Assembly (NCBI GenBank): GCA_002319885.1
Contig: DCFT01000028.1
Coordinates: 9,779 to 69,757, forward strand
DNA: 59,979 nucleotides
Direction of reading: 5' to 3'
Source: Bacteroidales bacterium UBA1797
Lineage (GTDB): Bacteria; Bacteroidota; Bacteroidia; Bacteroidales; VadinHA17
In this document: piece after piece, positions 1 through 9,369 of the stretch
Layout: every line of letters begins with the position of its first letter
Numbering within the stretch: position 1 is the first letter of the stretch
Notes under the pieces: generated by a model
The model's database searches: none
What the model was told of the DNA's origin: nothing
The model's input: only the letters and a program-made list of their open reading frames with translations
Translations under genes and position numbers: made by a program

Positions 1-1
1 T

Positions 2-1210
2 ATAATAGCCAGGGCGCTCCGAAATATTAAGAAAAATAATCCGGCTGTACCATTCAGTTATGTATCCTATTACCGCGATTATCTGAAGGACAGCAGTAAT
101 TATCTTAATCTGAACGAGGCGATCATACAAACTCTCGATAAGGGTTTTGCGTATCCATCAGATTCAAACAGGTACAGGTTACTTGAATTTAAAAAGAATA
201 TGGATTTCTTAAGAATGAATATTACTCCCTATTATGATCTTCCTGAAACTGATCATTCTGATGTGTCATTTAAAAGAATACCTCATGCAACGGTTGGGGA
301 TCAATACGGTAATGAGTTTTTTATATTGCTGGGCCACGATGCAATCAGAAATTTCAATAAAAGAACATTTTCATTTGTTTATACCCTGACTCAGGATTTT
401 CTCAGAAATCATTGGTTTTCAACGCCGGTCGGAATTTATGATGGGAGTACATTATTATATAAGATCGACTTCACCGCAAAACGTAAGATTACTGAGGATC
501 TCTACCAGGGTGCTATATTCATTCAGCCCGATGATTATTCGATACACAAACTTGAGTATTCCGGTTCATATTTAGATTCAGAAAAAAAGAAAAAGGAGAT
601 TTTCAATATTGAGATTGAATATGGACATGAGCCGGCAGTCAATTCCAGAATGTGTCTTAAATATATATCTTTCAATAATTCGTTCATTGTTCCGGATTTA
701 AGTGACAAGAATTTTTTTAAATTATTGAGAACAGAATGGGAGCAAATCGGTGGGCCTTATGCTGATTATCACATGCACAATATGACAATTGTAGCTTATT
801 TCAACAGGCAGATAGATCCTGTTTCGGGACGCAGAATTGCAAATTACGATTTAACCATCGGGGATAGAAAAGCGAAGATTACAAGTATTAATGTTAACGG
901 TCCCAACTTGTACATAACCGTGAGAGATGATAAATTTCAGGGCCAACTTGATTCCTGTTATTTAAACGTTAAAAACGTAAAAGACATTAATGGCAATATC
1001 ATTGACAAACGACGAGATCTTGAATTTCGTCAGTTCAGGGAGCTGTTTGTGCAGGAATACAATAAGCCACTGGAATTTCAGAATAATTGTTTTATGCAGG
1101 CTGAGCCTCTTGAACAGAACTGTATTTCCATAACTAAGGAATCTGGAAGATTTTGGATGAATACCCCATTTAAAGCTATAGAAAAGCAACAAGATTCTCA
1201 GAATCATTGA
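2..1210 (+). CDS. Carboxypeptidase-regulatory-like exported protein, 3' part (5' end outside window)
   Basis: The reading frame is open from base 2 to a TGA at 1210 (about 402 residues), so the gene starts before the window. An internal ATG at 200 is not the start, because conserved-looking sequence (SYVSYYRDY, then LNLNEAIIQTLDKGF) precedes it in frame. That segment resembles the middle and C-terminal part of Bacteroidota surface proteins that begin with a CarboxypepD_reg-like domain. This is recognition from memory, not an alignment. No transmembrane segment or sorting domain is visible in the part present, and the C-terminus is polar. The function is unknown. These proteins are exported and are often annotated only by their regulatory-like N-terminal domain, which lies outside the window. 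It reads toward the utilisation locus but is separated from it by about 760 bases, so it is probably not part of it. Confidence 0.7.
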   Translation: MIARALRNIKKNNPAVPFSYVSYYRDYLKDSSNYLNLNEAIIQTLDKGFAYPSDSNRYRLLEFKKNMDFLRMNITPYYDLPETDHSDVSFKRIPHATVGDQYGNEFFILLGHDAIRNFNKRTFSFVYTLTQDFLRNHWFSTPVGIYDGSTLLYKIDFTAKRKITEDLYQGAIFIQPDDYSIHKLEYSGSYLDSEKKKKEIFNIEIEYGHEPAVNSRMCLKYISFNNSFIVPDLSDKNFFKLLRTEWEQIGGPYADYHMHNMTIVAYFNRQIDPVSGRRIANYDLTIGDRKAKITSINVNGPNLYITVRDDKFQGQLDSCYLNVKNVKDINGNIIDKRRDLEFRQFRELFVQEYNKPLEFQNNCFMQAEPLEQNCISITKESGRFWMNTPFKAIEKQQDSQNH

Positions 1211-1968
1211 TTGCAACCGGAAATTTCAGGTTGAATTGCAAACAAAATTTCGGTCGGTCCACGTTTGGCTTCAGCCTTCTCCCTTATCTCCAACCCAAAG
1301 TTCATCATATCTGGACTGACGTGGCTTCGGTTGGCACGGTCGTCAGCCCCGACGCTCAGTCTGTTATGTTTTTTTGATATAATCCGGTAAATTATTACAA
1401 AAGCCTATGTATTTGGTTTATTAGCGGAGATTTTCTTTTTAAAGGTATTCTGGCAAGAGTCGGGCAGGGGAACCACAAGAAGTATTTAACATTTTAGCGT
1501 TCACAAATAGTGGATTCGTTGAGCCTTTGAAAACAGGTTCGGGGGAGAGTCACAGGTGAATTAATAAGGTTACAAAGCTTTTTCAAAAAAATCATTTATT
1601 TCATAATGCATTGTTATGCAGTGTTTTGCGTAATAATATATTGTATTGTCTGAATTATTTTTTTAAAACTTATGGAATTGTGGAAACTACCGGGAGTACA
1701 ATTCGGGTTTAAATTAAAAGAAATAAACTGAATCATAAGGAGAAAGGCTTCTTCTGATGAAACTAACAATTACAATCAATGGAATAAGCTGGTATTCAAT
1801 GATATTCTATTCGAAACAGATTCATAATAAAACAAGTTTTAATAGAAACTAAGGTATGTAAATATATTTTTTTTAGTTTTATTTAATTAAATATGCTTTT
1901 GTTTTGTTTCGTATTGTTTTTTTATTTAATATTGTCCTCATTAAAAGACGAATTAACAAACCATACTT
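1211..1968. other. Long intergenic region, no convincing gene
   Basis: There are about 760 bases between the partial gene and susC. Just after the stop (1209-1242) there is an imperfect hairpin-like pair, TTGCAACC and GGTTGAATTGCAA, without a clear T run. Bases about 1250-1360 are visibly richer in G+C than the rest. On the minus strand this part is free of stops for about 59 codons (roughly 1207-1383, reading ...SVGADDRANRSHVSPDMM...), but it has no good start and I do not recognise it. From about 1560 on the sequence is very AT-rich leader-like DNA before the susC promoter. No tRNA, terminal inverted repeats or transposase were seen. Confidence 0.5.
1903..1934 (+). promoter_or_regulatory. 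Putative Bacteroidota-type promoter of the SusC/SusD operon
   Basis: A TTTG box at 1903-1906 is followed after 20 bases by TAATATTG at 1927-1934. The Bacteroidota sigma-ABfr consensus is TTTG, 19-21 bases, then TAnnTTTG, so the -7 box matches at all but one defined base. The box ends 34 bases before the susC ATG. The surroundings are AT-rich, so a chance match is possible. Confidence 0.4.
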
Positions 1969-4900
1969 ATGAAAAAACTTTGCCTATACCTATTTTTTAT
2001 TATGGTTGCTCCGGTTTTACTGGAAGGTCAAACTAAAAACATGAAAACTATTGAGGGTACAATAACCAACAAGATGACCAATGAAAAGCTTGCTGGAGTA
2101 AGTATTGTAGTCCCCGGTTCTACCAGAGGTGTTACAACTAATATTGACGGACACTACTCAATTGATGTTCAACCTATGGATTCTCTGCTGCAATTTTCTT
2201 TTATAGGATACTCAGCACAGGTTATTCAAATTAAAAATCAAACGAAAATTAATGTAGCCTTAGTTGAAAACACTACAAATCTTGACGAAGTGATTGTAGT
2301 AGGCTACGGGACGCAGAAAAAAAGTGATTTGACCGGCTCTATTTCAACTGTTAATATAAAAGAGCTGAGTGAAAGGAATGTAAGTTCCGTCAGTCAGGCT
2401 TTACAAGGCCAGGTTGCAGGAGTTGATGTTAGTTCCAGTTCCGGGACTCCGGGAGCTGGAGTTTCAATCAGGATACGTGGTATTGGAACCATAAATAACT
2501 CTGACCCACTATTTGTTGTTGATGGCATGATGGTTAATGACATCGATTTTGTTAACCCGGATGATATAGAATCGATGCAGGTATTGAAAGATGCTTCAGC
2601 TACTGCAATTTATGGTTCAAGAGGTGCAAATGGAGTCATCATTCTAACAACCAAGAAAGGCTCCAAAGGCGATGCTGTGGTTAATTTCTCTTCTTATTAT
2701 GGTATACAAAATGCATGGCGTTCTTCGAATGTTATGGACGGTCCGACATGGGCCTATTTAAGAAACGAAGCATTGATTGCCAAAGGTTATGCGCCGATAG
2801 TTCCGGATCCTTCAATACTACCAACAACCAATTGGTTTAAAGAGATTTCAAATGAAAATGCTTCTATTTCGAATGTTGACCTTTCTATTTCAGGAGGTGG
2901 TGAAAAAGGCAGTTATTATTTAAGCGTTAACCAGTTTGATCAGGAAGGTATTATTAAAAAGACCAGTTACAACAGGCTTTCAGTTCGAAGTAACTCAACT
3001 CTCGATGTTAAACCATGGTTAAAGGTTGGTGAAAATATAACACTTCTTAAAACAACCAGCCATATGCCACCTCCAAGTGATGAGTGGACAGGTCCTCTGC
3101 TGACAGCTTTGGTAAGGGACCCGGTAACTTCGGTCAGAAATGATGATGGCTCTTTCACAAAAAGTGTTTTTAACGACACATTTAATCCGGTTGCCACAAT
3201 TGACTATTATAATAACGCAAATATTACATATAGAACATTAGGTAATGTATTCGCCGATATAAGTTTACTAAAAGGATTAGTTTTCAAAACAGATTATTCA
3301 TTTGAATACACCTATAGTGATGCCAGAGACTATATACCTGTATATTACGTGTTTAACGCACAGCAAAATGCTATAAGTTCATTAAACGATTACTATGGAA
3401 AGAATTATATTCTGCAATGGACAAATACATTGAATTATGAAAAGAAATTTGGTAACCATTCTATTTCAGCATTGGCAGGAACTGAAAGTTTTACTGACAA
3501 TTACAAGGAGAGTGGCATTGCAGTAAGTGGTCTGCCTAAAGACTGGGACGCCATCACCATAGATAACGCTTCTGGTAACAATTCAGCCAGGGTTAATGGA
3601 TCTTACTCTCAAACGCGTCAGTATTCATTTCTGGCACGATTAAACTATAGCTTCAAGGATAAGTATTTATTAACTTCCAATTTCCGTGCAGACGGTTCAT
3701 CGAAATTCCTTAAAGGAAAAAGATGGGATTATTTCCCGTCATTCTCTCTTGGATGGAAATTGTCTGAGGAGCCTTTCCTGAAATCAGTTGATATTATCAA
3801 CAGTCTTAAATTAAGAGCCGGTTGGGGTCAAATTGGTAATCAGGGAAGTGTTGGTTCTTATGATTATTTAACTACCGCAAACTCTGGTGCTGATTATATA
3901 TGGGGTGGTGTACTACATCCCGGTTACTCTTTCCCTGGTGTGGGGAATCCGGAACTAAGGTGGGAAAAAACAACAACTACAAACTTTGGTGTTGATTTTA
4001 GTGTACTTAATAGTAAACTATCAGGTACAATAGAATATTATATAAGAAACACAACCGGTATGTTACTTCAGGTTCCAACTCCCGGGCAAACTGGAATTCA
4101 GGATAGTCCGTATCAAAATGCCGGTGAAATGCAGAATTCAGGCATTGAACTCTCTTTAGAGTATAGAAATATGGATCACGCTTTCACCTACTCTTTTGGC
4201 GGAAATTTCAGCACAATAAAAAATAAGGTTGTAAGTCTTGGTGTAATACAGGGTTTTATTTCCAGCGCTTCATTTGCCAATATGGCTTATTTAGAGAGAA
4301 CTTATTCCGGTGCGCCTATAGCTCAGTTTTACGGATACAAAACCGATGGATTGTTCCAGAATCAGGCAGAAATTGATGCACAAACAGCTCAGAAAAATGT
4401 GTCTCCAGGCGATATAAGATATGTTGATGCCGATAAGAATGGTGAACTGGATGTAGTATCTCTTGGAAGCCCGTTGCCAGATTTTACCTATTCTTTTAAT
4501 GCAAGCTTTTCATATAAAGGTTTTGATTTAAGTACAACATTTCAGGGTGTATATGGCAATAAGCTTTTTAACGGGCCTGCTATTTATACCAAATCGTCAA
4601 CCGCAGCCTGGAACCTCTCAAGGGATATGATTAACCGTTGGGTTGGTGAAGGTACTCAAAACGATGCCCGTTATCCGCGTATGGCAGCCAATGATGTTAA
4701 TAACGGATATATCTCTGACCGTTTTATTGAAGACGGATCCTATTTCAGGATTAAAACACTTCAATTAGGATATAGTCTCAATAAGGACCTGACATCCAAA
4801 ATGCATTTAAGCAATATGCGTATATATTTAAATGCACAAAACCTTCTGACCTTTACCAAATATACAGGCCTCGATCCTGAAATTGGCATTAACGGACCTC

Positions 4901-4974
4901 TTGAAATAGGTGTTGACCGCGGAGTTTATCCTCAGGGCAGAACTTATAGCTTAGGTTTGAATGTTACTTTTTAA
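1969..4974 (+). CDS. SusC/RagA-family TonB-dependent outer-membrane transporter
   Basis: This is a 1001-residue TonB-dependent glycan importer of the outer membrane. A signal peptide covers residues 1-20 or so (MKKLCLYLFF...LLEGQ). A CarboxypepD_reg-like domain follows (about 27-105, GTITNKMTNEKLAGVSIVV). The SusC-type plug has the conserved entry DEVIVVGYGTQKKSDLTGS and the segment LKDASATAIYGSRGANGVI. The rest is a 22-strand-type beta-barrel ending in YSLGLNVTF, with a terminal aromatic as is usual for outer-membrane proteins. The length is normal for the family. It starts 34 bases after a promoter-like element and lies 26 bases upstream of its SusD partner, which is the standard arrangement. 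It is the entry gate of the locus. The substrate is inferred to be an amino-sugar glycan only from the downstream enzymes. Confidence 0.95.
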   Translation: MKKLCLYLFFIMVAPVLLEGQTKNMKTIEGTITNKMTNEKLAGVSIVVPGSTRGVTTNIDGHYSIDVQPMDSLLQFSFIGYSAQVIQIKNQTKINVALVENTTNLDEVIVVGYGTQKKSDLTGSISTVNIKELSERNVSSVSQALQGQVAGVDVSSSSGTPGAGVSIRIRGIGTINNSDPLFVVDGMMVNDIDFVNPDDIESMQVLKDASATAIYGSRGANGVIILTTKKGSKGDAVVNFSSYYGIQNAWRSSNVMDGPTWAYLRNEALIAKGYAPIVPDPSILPTTNWFKEISNENASISNVDLSISGGGEKGSYYLSVNQFDQEGIIKKTSYNRLSVRSNSTLDVKPWLKVGENITLLKTTSHMPPPSDEWTGPLLTALVRDPVTSVRNDDGSFTKSVFNDTFNPVATIDYYNNANITYRTLGNVFADISLLKGLVFKTDYSFEYTYSDARDYIPVYYVFNAQQNAISSLNDYYGKNYILQWTNTLNYEKKFGNHSISALAGTESFTDNYKESGIAVSGLPKDWDAITIDNASGNNSARVNGSYSQTRQYSFLARLNYSFKDKYLLTSNFRADGSSKFLKGKRWDYFPSFSLGWKLSEEPFLKSVDIINSLKLRAGWGQIGNQGSVGSYDYLTTANSGADYIWGGVLHPGYSFPGVGNPELRWEKTTTTNFGVDFSVLNSKLSGTIEYYIRNTTGMLLQVPTPGQTGIQDSPYQNAGEMQNSGIELSLEYRNMDHAFTYSFGGNFSTIKNKVVSLGVIQGFISSASFANMAYLERTYSGAPIAQFYGYKTDGLFQNQAEIDAQTAQKNVSPGDIRYVDADKNGELDVVSLGSPLPDFTYSFNASFSYKGFDLSTTFQGVYGNKLFNGPAIYTKSSTAAWNLSRDMINRWVGEGTQNDARYPRMAANDVNNGYISDRFIEDGSYFRIKTLQLGYSLNKDLTSKMHLSNMRIYLNAQNLLTFTKYTGLDPEIGINGPLEIGVDRGVYPQGRTYSLGLNVTF

Positions 4975-5000
4975 TTTCTCATTATTAAAAACTTAAGTCA

Positions 5001-6464
5001 ATGAAAAAAATATTTTCTTATAGTGTAATAGTTGTTTGCGTGTTACTGGGTTTACAGGCATGCAAGCCGGATCAATTTTTAGATACACCCGTGCCCAGTA
5101 TCACTGATGCGATTTTCTTTGAAAGTGATGCTGCTGCGCTATCGGTATTACCTGGCGTATACGACCCTGCAGGATGGGGTAATTATTCTCAATACCTTCA
5201 GTGGGCTATTGGCGATGTTGTCTCTGACGATGCAGTAAAAGGTGGCGGAGGTGATGGCGATCAGCCTCAGATGTACGATCTGGAGCATTTTCAGGCAACA
5301 GAACAGACTGCAGTACTTGAAGCTGTGTGGTCTGACCTTTATGTAGGGATAAATCGCGCCAACAAGCTTATTGCCGGGATTACTGATAATAGTAAAATAA
5401 GCGCTGATGTTCAGAAACGCCTGATTGCAGAGTCTAAGTTTTTGAGGGCTTATTATACCTTCAGTCTGGTAAGGATATTTGGAGGAATACCGATAGTAGA
5501 TCATATCTTAGTACCTTCAGAATATACTAATCCAAGAAATACTATAGAAGAATGTTGGGCATTCATAGAAAGTGACCTTAAAGCAGCAATGCCTGATTTG
5601 CCTCTGAAAAGTGCGATGTCAGCTGATGATTTGGGCCGCGCAACATGGGGATCTGCAGCTGCACTTTTAACAAAAGCATATATTTATCAGGGAAAATGGC
5701 CGGAGGCTGATGCTTTGGCAACAGAAATTATTGGTTCAAAAGAGTATCACTTACAACCAAACTATGGTGATCTTTTTATTGTTGAAACCGATAATGGTAT
5801 GGAATCTATTTTCGATATTCAAAGAAAAGTATTCCCTAATGCTCCATATGATATGGGTGAGGCAACCTATGCCGAGATTTATCAGGAAACACGCTGGGAT
5901 GGTATTGGATGGGGATTTGATCAGCCTACACAGGATTTTTATAATGAATTCGAAACGGGTGATATTCGCAGAAAATGGACAATTATTTCTGATGGTGATA
6001 CACTGTGGAAAGGCACACCTGATGAAGTTATTATTTATACCCGGCAAGATCCGGTTCACAATCCTGATGCTATTACCGGATATAATAAACGTAAAGGACA
6101 GCTTCCCGCTAGTAAAAGAGGTGAGTTACCTGATCAGTCACCTTTGAATACCAGGGAGATTCGATATGCTGAAGTATTTCTCTGGCAGGCAGAGGCAAGA
6201 GCCCATACAGGTGGCGACTGGCAATCACCTTTGGATAGTGTCCGGTTCAGGGTTAAAATGGGCCACACGCCAATTTCTGACCCGCTTGCTGCAGTTTACC
6301 ATGAGCGCAGGGTTGAACTTGGACTGGAAAGTCAACGATATTGGGACCTTGTCCGTACCGATCGTGGAAACCTGATGGAGGGCTATACGGATAATAAACG
6401 CTATTTCCCGATACCTCGTATTCAAAGAGACCTGAACCCCAACCTTACTAAAAATCCTTATTAG
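5001..6464 (+). CDS. SusD/RagB-family glycan-binding outer-membrane lipoprotein
   Basis: This is a 487-residue surface lipoprotein that caps the SusC transporter and binds the glycan. The N-terminus is a lipoprotein signal with the lipobox Cys at residue 21 (LGLQAC), followed by KPDQFLDT, a typical SusD start. TPR-like helices follow (WSDLYVGINRANKLI; AESKFLRAYYTFSLVRIFGGIPIV), and the family-typical C-terminus is RYFPIPRIQRDLNPNLTKNPY-like, with the PIP motif near the end. Length and order are normal. It is 26 bases downstream of susC and certainly co-transcribed. Binding specificity cannot be predicted because SusD ligand residues are poorly conserved. Confidence 0.95.
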   Translation: MKKIFSYSVIVVCVLLGLQACKPDQFLDTPVPSITDAIFFESDAAALSVLPGVYDPAGWGNYSQYLQWAIGDVVSDDAVKGGGGDGDQPQMYDLEHFQATEQTAVLEAVWSDLYVGINRANKLIAGITDNSKISADVQKRLIAESKFLRAYYTFSLVRIFGGIPIVDHILVPSEYTNPRNTIEECWAFIESDLKAAMPDLPLKSAMSADDLGRATWGSAAALLTKAYIYQGKWPEADALATEIIGSKEYHLQPNYGDLFIVETDNGMESIFDIQRKVFPNAPYDMGEATYAEIYQETRWDGIGWGFDQPTQDFYNEFETGDIRRKWTIISDGDTLWKGTPDEVIIYTRQDPVHNPDAITGYNKRKGQLPASKRGELPDQSPLNTREIRYAEVFLWQAEARAHTGGDWQSPLDSVRFRVKMGHTPISDPLAAVYHERRVELGLESQRYWDLVRTDRGNLMEGYTDNKRYFPIPRIQRDLNPNLTKNPY

Positions 6465-6531
6465 AGTCATCATTAATTTATGACATGTTATCTATGAAAA
6501 TTAGAGCAATTTTTTATAAAGATATTTAATT

Positions 6532-7365
6532 ATGAAAAAAACAGTATTTACAATAATAACAGGATTTACATTGATATTCTTATTTTCCTGTGAACCGCAA
6601 GCCGATAAAATCGGGGCAATTGCTCCTCCGCCATCTAACGCCAGTATTGTCATTGACGCAACTGATCCTTATAATCCATATTTTAGCGCCGTTGCAGATA
6701 ATGGTTTTATTTGCTACTGGGATTTTGGAAATGGACAGAAGCTCGTGGGGCCACAGAAGGCTTCCTCTTATTATCCTTTTCCAAACACCTATAATGTATC
6801 ATGTAACATCTATGGTGAAGGCGGACAAGGACCAGTAAAAGCAGAAACAACCTTTATCGTTACAACAACAGATCCGACAGTTGTAGATAAACCAATCTTT
6901 AAGGAACTAACTGGAGGCGGAGCAGGAAGAACCTGGGTTTACAATACTGATCCTGCCACCGGAATACCTGATTATTGCTACCAAACTACTAATGACTTAG
7001 CAGATTATCCTGATAACTGGATGCCTAGTGCCAGCTGGGGACAATGTACCCGGATTACCCCTGACATTAACGGAGAAATGGTATTTGACTTTAATGGAGG
7101 GAGCATCAATTATACTTACCATCATGTTGCAGGCGATGAAGGCGTAAAAGGTACATTTGTTGTCAATGGCGCCGATAAGACCATTACGATTGTTGACCCA
7201 TATATTTTGGACTACGCTATCGATTGTACGAATTCAGATGCCACCGCTACCGGTGTTTTCGAGATAAAACTGCTTACTGATGACTTAATGGTACTATGGC
7301 AGGATCAGAAAGATGGCGGAACCGGTTGGGGATGGAGCTTCAAACGCAAAGGATATAATCCGTAG
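6532..7365 (+). CDS. PKD-like surface lipoprotein of the utilisation locus
   Basis: This 277-residue protein has a lipoprotein signal (LIFLFSC, Cys at about residue 20). Residues about 40-110 look like a PKD/Ig-like beta-sandwich (CYWDFGNGQK...YYPFPNTYNVSCNIYGEGG; WDFGNG is the PKD hallmark). The C-terminal half is Trp/Gly-rich (GAGRTWVYNTD, GTGWGWSFKRKG) and probably a beta-sandwich carbohydrate-binding domain. Its place right after SusD corresponds to SusE/SusF-type surface glycan-binding proteins, which vary strongly in sequence. I infer glycan capture at the cell surface. No catalytic motif is seen. It is 67 bases downstream of susD and is probably the last gene of the first transcript, since 268 bases follow before the regulator gene. 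Confidence 0.75.
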   Translation: MKKTVFTIITGFTLIFLFSCEPQADKIGAIAPPPSNASIVIDATDPYNPYFSAVADNGFICYWDFGNGQKLVGPQKASSYYPFPNTYNVSCNIYGEGGQGPVKAETTFIVTTTDPTVVDKPIFKELTGGGAGRTWVYNTDPATGIPDYCYQTTNDLADYPDNWMPSASWGQCTRITPDINGEMVFDFNGGSINYTYHHVAGDEGVKGTFVVNGADKTITIVDPYILDYAIDCTNSDATATGVFEIKLLTDDLMVLWQDQKDGGTGWGWSFKRKGYNP

Positions 7366-7530
7366 CTTTTTTATATATTTTCCTGATGTTATTATTAATT
7401 GTAATAACGGTTTAATAGCAAGTTAACTTAACAGCAGTTTAATCTCTGGAAATAAATGTGAAAGTAATTGAAGAATTTAAAATTGTGAAAAAATTACTTT
7501 CGTTTTTGTTCATTATCCGTATTTTACATG

Positions 7531-7563
7531 AGAAATTTTTATATTCTATATTCATAAATTTCT
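7531..7563. promoter_or_regulatory. Inverted repeat upstream of the DeoR regulator, possible operator
   Basis: AGAAATTT at 7531-7538 and AAATTTCT at 7556-7563 form a perfect 8-base inverted repeat with a 17-base AT-rich spacer, 71 bases before the regulator ATG. DeoR-family repressors often control their own operon from sites of this kind. The site lies in the only sizeable gap inside the locus. The AT-rich composition makes chance plausible. Confidence 0.3.
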
Positions 7564-7633
7564 GAAGTGAAGCATAACTGACTATTTCATCCGGAGGCAA
7601 ACGGGAGATAAGAGAATATTAAACAAAAAGTAT

Positions 7634-8425
7634 ATGAAAAGTACAAAGAACGGGAATAATAATGTTGTATTCCGCGAAGAACGGCTTGAGAAAATTTTAG
7701 CACTTCTCGATAAAGAAGACCGTTTAGTAACAAAAAATCTTCCTTCAATCTTAAATACAACATCAGTAACTATCAGAAAGGATATTGCAATACTTGAACA
7801 GAGAGGTTTACTGAAAAGAACTCACGGAGGAGCTATAAAACCAAGAAAGCTTTTTCACGGTTTAGCATTGAACGAAAAGGAGAAACTCAACCTTGAGGAA
7901 AAAATCCGGATCGCAAAAAAGGCTGCCAAACTCATTTCCGAAGGTGATACGATTATTCTGGACTCAGGTTCTACAACCAGCTTTATTGCGAAAGAAATAA
8001 AGCAAATGAAAGGAATTACTGTCATTACCAATGCAATTAACATTGTAAGCATACTGCTTAATAGCGACATTGAAGTGATATTAATCGGAGGATCACTGCT
8101 CAAAGAAACCTCAACGCTTGTTGGCCCTTTGGCCGATGATGTATTACGGAAAATGTCAGCTGACAAATTGTTCATTGGAGTTGATGGAATTGATTTTGAA
8201 GTGGGGCTGACAACACCCAACATTTTAGAAGCCAATACAAGTCGCGTAATGATGGAAATGTCGGGTGAAATAATTCTCGTAGTTGATGCCTCGAAATTCG
8301 GAAGAAGAAGTTTGGGAGTTATTTCAAAGGTGAGTGAAGTTGACAGTATAATAACAACAAAAAAATTATCGGAAAACGAATTAAAAAAATTTGCTGATTA
8401 CGATGTTGAAGTATTTATTGTATAA
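7634..8425 (+). CDS. DeoR/GlpR-family transcriptional regulator
   Basis: This 263-residue cytoplasmic regulator has the DeoR layout. An N-terminal winged helix-turn-helix covers about residues 12-70 (ERLEKILALLDKEDRLV, VTIRKDIAILEQRGLLKRTHGGA, the DeoR signature). A sugar-phosphate sensing domain of the ribose-5-phosphate-isomerase-like fold follows (LISEGDTIILDSGSTTSFIAK; NAINIVSILL; LIGGSLLKETSTLVGPLAD; DKLFIGVDGID; VVDASKFGRRSLG). Members are usually repressors released by a phosphorylated sugar of the pathway they control. Here the likely effector would be a product of the kinase or SIS enzyme downstream, such as an amino-sugar phosphate (inference). It begins the second run of tightly spaced genes and is the only regulator in the locus. 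There is no hybrid two-component system, SusR or ECF sigma/anti-sigma pair. Confidence 0.92.
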   Translation: MKSTKNGNNNVVFREERLEKILALLDKEDRLVTKNLPSILNTTSVTIRKDIAILEQRGLLKRTHGGAIKPRKLFHGLALNEKEKLNLEEKIRIAKKAAKLISEGDTIILDSGSTTSFIAKEIKQMKGITVITNAINIVSILLNSDIEVILIGGSLLKETSTLVGPLADDVLRKMSADKLFIGVDGIDFEVGLTTPNILEANTSRVMMEMSGEIILVVDASKFGRRSLGVISKVSEVDSIITTKKLSENELKKFADYDVEVFIV

Positions 8426-8447
8426 ACAATTTTTATAAAACAAAAAT

Positions 8448-9368
8448 ATGGGTATTAAGAAAATAGCAATATTCCTTACTTTAGTGTTTATTGGAAGCAG
8501 TGCCCTTCTAGGGCAGAAGTCAACCTACCCTTCAATTGTTGACGACCAGTTAATCCTTCAGGGAGATAAGTGCAGTTGGGATGCTAATACGGTTCATACG
8601 TTTTCAATAACTGAAGCCAATAAAGACGGTTATAAATACTGGGCATATTACGGCCTTGACTACTATGAAAAAGATGAACATAGCCGCAAAGGTGGTCTTG
8701 CATTCAGCAATGACCTGGTAAATTGGATAAAATACGAATATAATCCCGTTATACTCAGTAATTGCAGATGGCCTACAGTGGTTGTAAGTGATGGGATCTT
8801 TTATCTGTTCTATGCTGAATACAATAAGGTCAATGACAGCCAGATTGTTATGATGGAGAGCAAGAATGGGATAGATTTTGAAAACAAGACAATTATTGTT
8901 CCTTATGCTTCGGGAGAACAAAATCAGAACCCGTTTATCTATTTAAATAAAAATGATTCAACCTTCTATTTGTTCTACTATAATGGAACGGAACGTGCAG
9001 AAAAAAACAAACGGTGGAGCGTGTATGTAAAGAAGAGTAAGAACATACTTGATCTTGCAGAAAAAAAAACCTATGAAGTTTTGACTTCTTCGACAACACT
9101 TGCTGCACCAAGCGTAGCATATTATAACAATACGTACTATCTGCTCGTAGAAGAGCTTGAAGCATCAAGAGATAACTGGGTTACCAACGCATTTCAGTCT
9201 GACTACATTGACAGAGGCTATAAACATGTAACCAACAACCCTATCATGCATAATAATGATGCATGTGCTTTTCAATATATATTTGATAATAAATTATATG
9301 TTACATATTCGCATTGTTTGAATTTCAATAAGAGTGTTTGGGTAATGCGCATGATAAAACTTAAATAA
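8448..9368 (+). CDS. Exported five-bladed beta-propeller protein, GH43/GH32-like putative glycosidase
   Basis: This 306-residue protein has a signal peptide (MGIKKIAIFLTLVFIGSSALLGQ). The repeated pattern matches the five-bladed propeller of GH43/GH32/GH130-type enzymes: YWAYYGLDYYE with GLAFSNDLVNWIKYEYNPVI, then CRWPTVVVSDGIFYLFYAEY, MMESKNGIDFENKT, QNPFIYLNKNDSTFYLFYYNG, and AAPSVAYYNNTYYLLVEE. Candidate acidic residues are the Asp in SWDANTVHTFS near the N-terminus and the Glu in the YAEY or VEELE strands. The assignment to a numbered family is not secure. It is periplasmic or surface-exposed and 22 bases downstream of the regulator gene. In this locus it would trim side chains or short oligosaccharides (inference). 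It could instead be a non-catalytic binding propeller. Confidence 0.65.
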   Translation: MGIKKIAIFLTLVFIGSSALLGQKSTYPSIVDDQLILQGDKCSWDANTVHTFSITEANKDGYKYWAYYGLDYYEKDEHSRKGGLAFSNDLVNWIKYEYNPVILSNCRWPTVVVSDGIFYLFYAEYNKVNDSQIVMMESKNGIDFENKTIIVPYASGEQNQNPFIYLNKNDSTFYLFYYNGTERAEKNKRWSVYVKKSKNILDLAEKKTYEVLTSSTTLAAPSVAYYNNTYYLLVEELEASRDNWVTNAFQSDYIDRGYKHVTNNPIMHNNDACAFQYIFDNKLYVTYSHCLNFNKSVWVMRMIKLK

Positions 9369-9369
9369 T

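Noticed and set aside
7388..7408. Hairpin GTTATTA...TAATAAC after the PKD lipoprotein gene as terminator
   Set aside because: The stem is only A/T-rich with one G-C pair and no T run follows, so it is not convincing as an intrinsic terminator.
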